Made by a program: the position numbers and the translations under genes. This document shows, piece after piece, positions 33,763 through 37,057 of a DNA stretch of 37,057 nt (within the stretch, counting starts at the first letter, position 1; each line of letters starts with the position of its first letter). Location: positions 1 to 37,057 of the IMG/VR virus record IMGVR_UViG_3300038451_000083. One strand, given 5' to 3'. This DNA comes from a virus. The notes under the pieces were generated by a model. It saw only the letters and a list, made by a program, of their open reading frames with translations. It had not been told where the DNA came from and did not search any database.

Positions 33763-34326
33763 ATGGATTTTCTATCAATGCTTAGTGGCTACGTGGATGT
33801 TGGAAGTGTTCTTTTAGGGATTATCCTAACTCAGCTGATTAGATACTTACTTCCTACTCCGAAGGGATCTCCCAGCAAATTTGATGTCGGCCCTGTTGCT
33901 TACAGGTTTTTACCTTTCTTTCCCTTGTTTATAGGAGCCGCAACTGTTATATTAAAGGATGGGATAATAACCCCTACCATTGCTCTTGACGAAGCAATTG
34001 TTAAGGGTTTTATTTCAGGGGCGTGTGCTTCCTACTTATACAGGATGGTTAGAGTTACAATCTTTGGGAAGGCCTCAAATGGAAACGGGAATGGAAATGG
34101 ACATGATGAGCATCATGACCATGACCATGATCACGATGAAAGGCATTACGATCATGACGAAGAAAGACATGACGAAGAAAGACACGACCATGATGAACAC
34201 GACCATGATGAAGAACGACACCACGATGAGGAAAAACCCGCTGATACTTCAACTAAGACTCCGGATGTTCCGGCTGATGTTAAGGCTGTTCCGGTTGAAG
34301 CTAAGCCTATACAAGACGTAAAGTAG
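33763..34326 (+). CDS. Holin-like membrane protein with a His/Asp/Glu-rich tail
   Basis: I choose ATG 33763, because AGGAGGTG at 33749-33756 lies 6 nt upstream. A GTG at 33754 would overlap that site. Two or three membrane segments (VGSVLLGIILTQLIRYLL, FLPFFPLFIGAATVIL, FISGACASYLYRMV) and a location directly after the endolysin suggest a holin. From about residue 108, a tail of about 45 residues is almost all His, Asp, Glu and Arg in short repeats (DEHHDHDHDHDERH, DEERHDHDEHD), then Pro/Val/Lys-rich. The tail looks metal-binding or low complexity. A holin with such a tail is unusual. Confidence 0.65.
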   Translation: MDFLSMLSGYVDVGSVLLGIILTQLIRYLLPTPKGSPSKFDVGPVAYRFLPFFPLFIGAATVILKDGIITPTIALDEAIVKGFISGACASYLYRMVRVTIFGKASNGNGNGNGHDEHHDHDHDHDERHYDHDEERHDEERHDHDEHDHDEERHHDEEKPADTSTKTPDVPADVKAVPVEAKPIQDVK

Positions 34327-34344
34327 AAATAAGAAGATGACTGT

Positions 34345-34358
34345 GTTATATAATTAAG
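34345..34358 (+). promoter_or_regulatory. Candidate late promoter element (GTTATATAATTAAG)
   Basis: In the gap after the holin-like gene and upstream of the structured RNA at 34363. It shares TTATATAATTAA with the elements at 1804 and 12044, and TTATAT plus an AATT core with the one at 36948. Confidence 0.4.
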
Positions 34359-34362
34359 AAGT

Positions 34363-34441
34363 AGGCTGAGTACAGCAAAAAAACTATGGCGAAAGGGTAG
34401 GCGGGCTCGAATCAGCCTGAAGAAAAGAATCCGACCTACCC
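34363..34441 (+). ncRNA. Structured leader with an H-type pseudoknot
   Basis: AGGCTGA (34363-34369) pairs with TCAGCCT (34412-34418), and GGGTAGG (34395-34401) pairs with CCTACCC (34435-34441). The two 7-bp helices cross, so they form an H-type pseudoknot. GGCT/AGCC with a CGAATC loop (34404-34417) is an alternative hairpin. The sequence TACAGCAA, followed by an A-run and C (34371-34384), also occurs in the hairpins at 35289 and 36069. It ends 9 nt before AGGAGG and the 50-residue gene, so it could control it. No Rfam family is recognised. Confidence 0.55.
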
Positions 34442-34461
34442 AACTAAAAAAGGAGGATGAT

Positions 34462-34614
34462 ATGTTTGGATTCGGATTTGTAGTTGGAGCAATTGTTTTT
34501 GGGGCAGCTGGCTGGGGCTTAACGTATCTGTGGTTTAAGAGAGCTAAGATTCAAGCCAAGATTGCTGCCAAGGTTAATGCAGCAACAGCTGCTGTGGCCG
34601 GGGTGAAGAAGTAA
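34462..34614 (+). CDS. Small membrane protein, 50 aa
   Basis: ATG 34462 follows AGGAGGATGAT, a very strong ribosome binding site. The product is MFGFGFVVGAIVFGAAGWGL then TYLWFKRAKIQAKIAAKVNA and AATAAVAGVKK: a Gly/Phe/Val-rich membrane segment at about residues 3-24, followed by an amphipathic basic helix. It stands alone between two structured leaders, and the strong ribosome binding site suggests high expression. It could be a second holin or antiholin-like peptide, or a membrane-active lysis helper. I do not recognise a family. Confidence 0.65.
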   Translation: MFGFGFVVGAIVFGAAGWGLTYLWFKRAKIQAKIAAKVNAATAAVAGVKK

Positions 34615-34619
34615 AGAAT

Positions 34620-34732
34620 GGGTGGAGGGGAAAGCGCAACCTGCTCGAGTGTCCAAATGAGCTTTCCAAAGCTCTTGAGAATGGTGGGAAAAAGGGATAA
34701 AATAAAATATGCAGGCCACCAGCCCTCCACCC
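34620..34732 (+). ncRNA. Structured leader before the two-TM protein
   Basis: A perfect 10-bp closing stem, GGGTGGAGGG (34620-34629) with CCCTCCACCC (34723-34732), encloses further complementary pieces: GAAAGC (34630-34635) with GCTTTC (34661-34666), CCTGC (34640-34644) with GCAGG (34711-34715), and GGTGG (34683-34687) with CCACC (34716-34720). The GAAAGC/GCTTTC and CCTGC/GCAGG helices cross, so a pseudoknot is again possible. The 113-nt element lies 22 nt before the start of the gene at 34755. No long coding frame is convincing. Confidence 0.55.
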
Positions 34733-34754
34733 GGCCTTTCATTAGAGAAAAAAG

Positions 34755-35210
34755 ATGAACTTTTTAAATGCAATAGATTATAAATTGATTCTCTATGTTT
34801 TAGGGAGCGCTGTGGCCTTATACTTGACCTTTGTTTTTATCTCCATCATATTAAAAGGATGGGGTTCCCTAACAAGTATTTGGTTCTGGACGAAAAAAAT
34901 CGGATGGATTTTTGTTATATTAATTGGGTTGTTCTTTGCGTTAAGAGCTCTTCGTAAGAAAACTGAAGCAAAGAATGTCATTGATACCAATTTATCAAAT
35001 CTCCAAAAGATTGAAGACAAAACCCAAGCAGATAAGCAAAGGGAAGCAGAGCTCATAGTACAGAAAAAGGAAGTCGAACAAAGCATAGTAGTTTTAGCCA
35101 AGAAGTATCAAGATAAAGTGGATTCTTTAAATAAACGTCCGGACGATAAACCTACTGACCCACCGGGACATGCCGGGCAAAGTTACGAAGACCTTAAAAA
35201 TTCATGGTAA
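34755..35210 (+). CDS. Two-TM protein with a coiled-coil tail
   Basis: 151 residues, ATG 34755 after GAGAAAAAAG (weak site). It has two hydrophobic segments (YKLILYVLGSAVALYL and IGWIFVILIGLFFALR), then a charged helical region with heptads (LSNLQKIEDKTQADKQREAELI) and a Pro-rich end (RPDDKPTDPPGHAG). The topology resembles phage inner-membrane lysis proteins, or i-spanin-like proteins with an extra segment. Its position between the holin-like protein and the lipoprotein-like gene supports a lysis role. It could also be a superinfection-exclusion protein. I give no family. Confidence 0.55.
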   Translation: MNFLNAIDYKLILYVLGSAVALYLTFVFISIILKGWGSLTSIWFWTKKIGWIFVILIGLFFALRALRKKTEAKNVIDTNLSNLQKIEDKTQADKQREAELIVQKKEVEQSIVVLAKKYQDKVDSLNKRPDDKPTDPPGHAGQSYEDLKNSW

Positions 35211-35288
35211 AGGGGAAAGAAATGATTTCAATACGTTCACTGCCGTTTAGATGGAGAGGAATATAGGCTTTTCCTCCTCAAGGACTGA

Positions 35289-35338
35289 AGATTGGCTACA
35301 GCAACAAAAACCCACTCACATGGATAAAGTTCCAATCT
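35289..35338 (+). ncRNA. AGATTGG-type hairpin, copy 1
   Basis: AGATTGG (35289-35295) pairs with CCAATCT (35332-35338). Inside is TACAGCAACAAAAACCCA. The element is shared with 36069-36123 and, more loosely, with 35369-35428. The gap in which it lies (35211-35455) also holds a small GAG.AGGAA/TTCCT.CTC hairpin at about 35254-35280 and a 14-codon ORF (35222-35266) with AGGGG upstream. No transcript evidence is visible here. Confidence 0.55.
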
Positions 35339-35362
35339 GTTAATTATTGAGGAGATAAAATA

Positions 35363-35434
35363 ATGGGAAGATTGGTTTCCGCAATAAAACATGGTGGAAA
35401 GCTGGGGGTCGAACCCTGGAACCAATCTGTTTAA
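35363..35434 (+). CDS. Possible 23-aa leader peptide ORF
   Basis: ATG 35363 follows GAGGAG (35349-35354) with an 8-nt spacer. The frame runs 23 codons and ends TAA at 35432-35434, 21 nt before the next start codon. It lies exactly over hairpin copy 2, so it may be a regulatory upstream ORF or just chance. The other hairpin copies have no comparable ORF with an ATG. Confidence 0.25.
   Translation: MGRLVSAIKHGGKLGVEPWNQSV
35369..35428 (+). ncRNA. AGATTGG-type hairpin, copy 2 (tRNA-like traits)
   Basis: AGATTGGTT (35369-35377) pairs with AACCAATCT (35420-35428). Within it, TTTCC (35376-35380) can pair with GGAAA (35396-35400), and GGGTCGAACCC (35406-35416) looks like a T-arm. The layout recalls a shortened tRNA, but no complete anticodon arm exists. 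The same stretch also lies in a 23-codon open frame starting ATG 35363 with GAGGAG upstream (MGRLVSAIKHGGKLGVEPW, then NQSV), so it may be a small leader peptide instead. It ends 27 nt before the next gene. Confidence 0.5.
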
Positions 35435-35455
35435 AAAAGGAAAGGAGAAATTAAC

Positions 35456-36058
35456 ATGGCAACAGCAACAGAAATCTACAAAGCAATAGCAGATAAGATT
35501 CGAGCAGATGCAGCGATTAATCACCCTGGTGACAAGTCCTATGGGGACGAAGCTAACTTGGTAGAATATATTGGGGTTCTTGTTGACAGAACAACTACCT
35601 ATGCAGCCCAGGTTAAGGGGTGTGTTGATCCTATGAAGACTACACTCCTACTTTGGGTATCAGGATTTAATGGCTTACTCCAAGCGATGCAGATCTACAA
35701 TAACACATTTACTTGCGCCAAGGAGATGCGCAAGGGATACGAGAGTGCACAAGTAGTCAGAGGACTTCCAGTACTCCCAACGCTAAGTTTAGCAGCCATC
35801 GACGCAGATACCACAAAGTGGTTCATCAATGTGCAGAATTTATCCAAGTACTGTCAATGGTCACCCTATGACATGACTGTGCCGAGACCTGATTTGTCCT
35901 CTGTCTTGAAGAACGTATACAATCAATACGTAGTACTGAGAGACATGGGGGCTACTACAGAACCACTTCCAGTTGTGCCACCTGTTTCTCTTGAGCCGAG
36001 GGTTAAGGCCCTGGAAGACGCAATGGTTGCAGTAAAGGCAGCTCTAAAAATATCCTAA
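35456..36058 (+). CDS. Unknown protein in the lysis region, probably well expressed
   Basis: 200 residues, ATG 35456 after AAAGGAGAAATTAAC. The product begins MATATEIYKAIADKIRADAA and continues with a mixed alpha/beta region including WVSGFNGLLQAMQIYNNTF. No signal peptide, membrane segment or catalytic motif is seen. The C-terminus (EPRVKALEDAMVAVKAALK) has coiled-coil heptads typical of oligomers. It lies between two structured RNA regions and looks soluble. I do not recognise it. It could be a virion or decoy protein or a lysis-timing factor. Confidence 0.6.
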   Translation: MATATEIYKAIADKIRADAAINHPGDKSYGDEANLVEYIGVLVDRTTTYAAQVKGCVDPMKTTLLLWVSGFNGLLQAMQIYNNTFTCAKEMRKGYESAQVVRGLPVLPTLSLAAIDADTTKWFINVQNLSKYCQWSPYDMTVPRPDLSSVLKNVYNQYVVLRDMGATTEPLPVVPPVSLEPRVKALEDAMVAVKAALKIS

Positions 36059-36068
36059 CTTAGATTTA

Positions 36069-36123
36069 AGATTGGTTACAGCAACAAAAACCCATGCAAA
36101 AGGACGCCGAAAGGCACCAATCT
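36069..36123 (+). ncRNA. AGATTGG-type hairpin, copy 3
   Basis: AGATTGG (36069-36075) pairs with CCAATCT (36117-36123). TACAGCAACAAAAACCCA follows the first strand exactly as in copy 1. A GCC-GAAA-GGC hairpin (36106-36115) lies near the 3' strand. It ends 12 nt before the RNase P-like element. Confidence 0.6.
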
Positions 36124-36135
36124 GTTTAATGAACA

Positions 36136-36290
36136 ATCCCAGTCCATCTTATGACCACGTGTTATAGGAGATGACTGTGGAAAGTCCTTCGGAGGCGAGA
36201 AGACCGAACCGGTCGACAGGTAAGCCAATGAATGGACTGAATAAGGCCGTAGCAGAAGGTCTTTCCGTGGCCACGGTTCTGCAGCGGGAT
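36136..36290 (+). ncRNA. RNase P RNA-like structured RNA, reduced form (about 155 nt)
   Basis: Helices appear in the order known for RNase P RNA. P1-like: ATCCC (36136-36140) with GGGAT (36286-36290). P2-like: CAGTCCAT (36140-36147) with ATGGACTG (36232-36239). P3-like hairpin: TATGAC (36150-36155) with GTTATA (36161-36166). P4-like: GGAAAGTCCTTC (36179-36190) with GAAGGTCTTTCC (36255-36266), with a bulged T as in the conserved P4. P2 and P4 cross, giving the RNase P pseudoknot. CR-I-like GGAAAGTCC and J18/2-like ATGAATG precede P2' as in E. coli; GCAGAA stands in for ACAGAA. A GACCG/CGGTC hairpin (36202-36214), then CAGGTAAGCC, recalls the P15/L15 GGUAA. Full-length bacterial RNAs are 300-400 nt, so most of the specificity domain is missing. 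Confirm by covariance search (RF00010/RF00011/RF00373). Confidence 0.5.
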
Positions 36291-36299
36291 ACTAAATCT

Positions 36300-36334
36300 T
36301 TCCCCTTGTTTCTCCTAAAGAGCGATAAGGGGAA
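36300..36334 (+). other. 8-bp stem-loop downstream of the RNase P-like RNA
   Basis: TTCCCCTT (36300-36307) pairs with AAGGGGAA (36327-36334) around a 19-nt loop. It has no U-tract, so a Rho-independent terminator is not supported. It may protect the 3' end of the upstream RNA. Confidence 0.5.
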
Positions 36335-36348
36335 TTAAATTAAAGTCC

Positions 36349-36375
36349 CATCAGGTAAGTAGTTAAGTCCTGATG
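36349..36375 (+). other. Stem-loop in the leader of the u-spanin-like gene
   Basis: CATCAGG (36349-36355) pairs with CCTGATG (36369-36375) around 13 nt. It ends 6 nt before the AGGTGA ribosome binding site of the gene at 36391, so it could control access to it. Confidence 0.45.
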
Positions 36376-36390
36376 TCTTACAGGTGAACT

Positions 36391-36891
36391 ATGAAAAAAC
36401 TTATTATTGCACTATGTTTATTAACTTTTAGTTGTACTCCTCTTTTAAAGTATACCCCTCCTGTAATAGAACCCCCTAAAAAGATGGAACACTATGCGTT
36501 ACCTGTTGATCCGACAGCCTCTTTGTCTCCTCCAAAGGCCATCTTTCTTAAACAGGACACAGATGGTAAATACATCGAGTGTCCCGAGACAGAAGCCTAT
36601 CTTACCGCATATACCGGAAAAGAGCATGATAAAATTGTTCTCAGGTTAACATATTACAAGGAATTGATTCCTCAGATGGTTAATTATGTCAATGTTATTA
36701 TAGACATAGGTAACGTCAGATTAGACCTCCAAGTAGACCAAAGGCTCGTAACAGAAGTTTACAAGCAAATGTGGATCGATGCTGTAAACAATACTACAGT
36801 TCAACAACGATGGGATACCCTTGCAAAGACAGGTCAATGGGCACTTATCATTGCTGAGATGGCAGCCATCATTCTTCTTATCGTAAAATAA
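36391..36891 (+). CDS. u-spanin-like lipoprotein with a C-terminal membrane anchor
   Basis: 166 residues, ATG 36391 preceded by AGGTGAACT. The N-terminus MKKLIIALCLLTFSC is a short hydrophobic signal ending in Cys15. Residues TFS before the Cys are a loose lipobox, so lipidation is likely but not certain. The C-terminus (GQWALIIAEMAAIILLIVK) is a membrane segment. A single protein with an N-terminal lipid anchor and a C-terminal TM segment is the arrangement of u-spanins such as T1 gp11, which bridge and fuse inner and outer membranes during lysis. That would support a Gram-negative host. The body is beta-rich. It lies in the lysis cluster, after the structured RNA region. Confidence 0.6.
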   Translation: MKKLIIALCLLTFSCTPLLKYTPPVIEPPKKMEHYALPVDPTASLSPPKAIFLKQDTDGKYIECPETEAYLTAYTGKEHDKIVLRLTYYKELIPQMVNYVNVIIDIGNVRLDLQVDQRLVTEVYKQMWIDAVNNTTVQQRWDTLAKTGQWALIIAEMAAIILLIVK

Positions 36892-36914
36892 TTCGTAAAA
36901 AACAAAGATTTTTC

Positions 36915-36944
36915 TTGACAAAGACGTAAAAAATAGTGTATCAT
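36915..36944 (+). promoter_or_regulatory. sigma70-type promoter
   Basis: TTGACA (36915-36920) and TATCAT (36939-36944) are separated by 18 nt, close to the bacterial housekeeping consensus. It reads into the gene starting at 37026. An AT-rich TTATATTAAT element (36949-36958) follows and overlaps the expected start site. This is the only consensus-quality sigma70 promoter I see in the window. Confidence 0.75.
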
Positions 36945-36947
36945 CTT

Positions 36948-36960
36948 GTTATATTAATTG
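36948..36960 (+). promoter_or_regulatory. AT-rich element related to the late promoter candidates
   Basis: GTTATATTAATTG shares TTATAT plus an AATT core with the elements at 1804, 12044 and 34345. It may be a late promoter beside the sigma70 promoter, or just the start-site region. Confidence 0.3.
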
Positions 36961-37025
36961 ATGATGCAGATGTCAAAAGTGACAACCAAAGCGACCTAAA
37001 CCGTTAAAAATGAAAGGAGTAAACT

Positions 37026-37057
37026 ATGTTCAGAGAGTATATTCCAAAAACCAGAGG
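37026..37057 (+). CDS. Start of the next gene (3' end outside the window)
   Basis: ATG 37026 follows AAAGGAGTAAACT, a good ribosome binding site, and is transcribed from the promoter at 36915. Only the first ten residues are visible (MFREYIPKTR), so no function can be given. Confidence 0.7.
   Translation, partial: MFREYIPKTR

Noticed and set aside
34519-34773. Minus-strand frames over 34519-34773
   Set aside because: They cover the structured leader and the small membrane gene on the + strand and have no ribosome binding site or recognisable product.
35222-35266. 14-codon ORF (MISIRSLPFRWRGI) with AGGGG upstream in the gap before 35456
   Set aside because: Too short to judge and not shared with the other leaders; noted only as a possible leader peptide.
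35369-35428. Canonical tRNA
   Set aside because: It has an acceptor-like stem and T-arm-like loop, but no anticodon arm of proper size and no normal D-arm; kept as a hairpin RNA only.
36300-36334. Rho-independent terminator
   Set aside because: The stem is good, but no run of T follows it and the loop is long.
36366-36375. Hammerhead ribozyme core (CTGATG)
   Set aside because: The flanking GAAA and the three-helix arrangement are not present.

Overview
The window is a 37 kb piece of the late structural region of a contractile-tailed (myovirus-type) phage or prophage. Every convincing gene is on the + strand. Genes are tightly packed, with frequent TAATG or ATGA overlaps and good Shine-Dalgarno sites, and base composition is AT-rich. 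The host looks Gram-negative: the lysis end has a GH24/pesticin-type muramidase, a holin-like membrane protein and a small protein with a lipoprotein-type N-terminus and a C-terminal membrane anchor, as in single-gene (u-)spanins. An oxygen-sensitive radical SAM enzyme hints at an anaerobic or microaerophilic host. The host cannot be named from this sequence.

Layout. 1-7577: adhesin, fibre and accessory structural genes, including a radical SAM/SPASM enzyme (432-1793) and two proteins built largely of Gly-Tyr-Ser repeats (3152-5734, 6091-7035). 7589-11655: head-tail connector, neck and tail-completion type proteins. 11656-12302: an HNH endonuclease and a small unknown gene. 12316-17966: sheath, tube, tail assembly chaperone with a probable programmed frameshift, and tape measure. 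17971-27861: baseplate hub, spike, PAAR tip, LysM/gp25 fusion, gpJ-like and gpI-like proteins. 27926-32906: Cys-repeat protein and tail fibres. 32917-36891: zinc-ribbon protein, endolysin, holin-like protein, small membrane proteins and a u-spanin candidate, interleaved with structured non-coding RNA. 36892-37057: a sigma70-type promoter and the start of the next gene.

Two things stand out. First, two tail proteins (25489-27861 and 27926-28981) carry 18 copies of a roughly 12-residue repeat, C-x-C-[D/N]-x-x-C-Y-G. The radical SAM/SPASM enzyme carries two copies of the same motif after its SPASM domain. This suggests a phage-encoded, RiPP-like maturation system acting on its own virion proteins. 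Second, the long gap at 36059-36390 folds on paper into the P1-P2-P3-P4 topology of RNase P RNA. It has GGAAAGUCC, AUGAAU and a P4-type pseudoknot, but is only about 155 nt long. It sits beside three related AGATTGG...CCAATCT hairpins and near two other pseudoknot-forming leaders. A further pseudoknot leader precedes the tail tube gene.

The structural genes also show domain shuffling. A CBM5/12-like module, a Trp-rich beta module and a whole-protein domain each recur in several unrelated tail genes.
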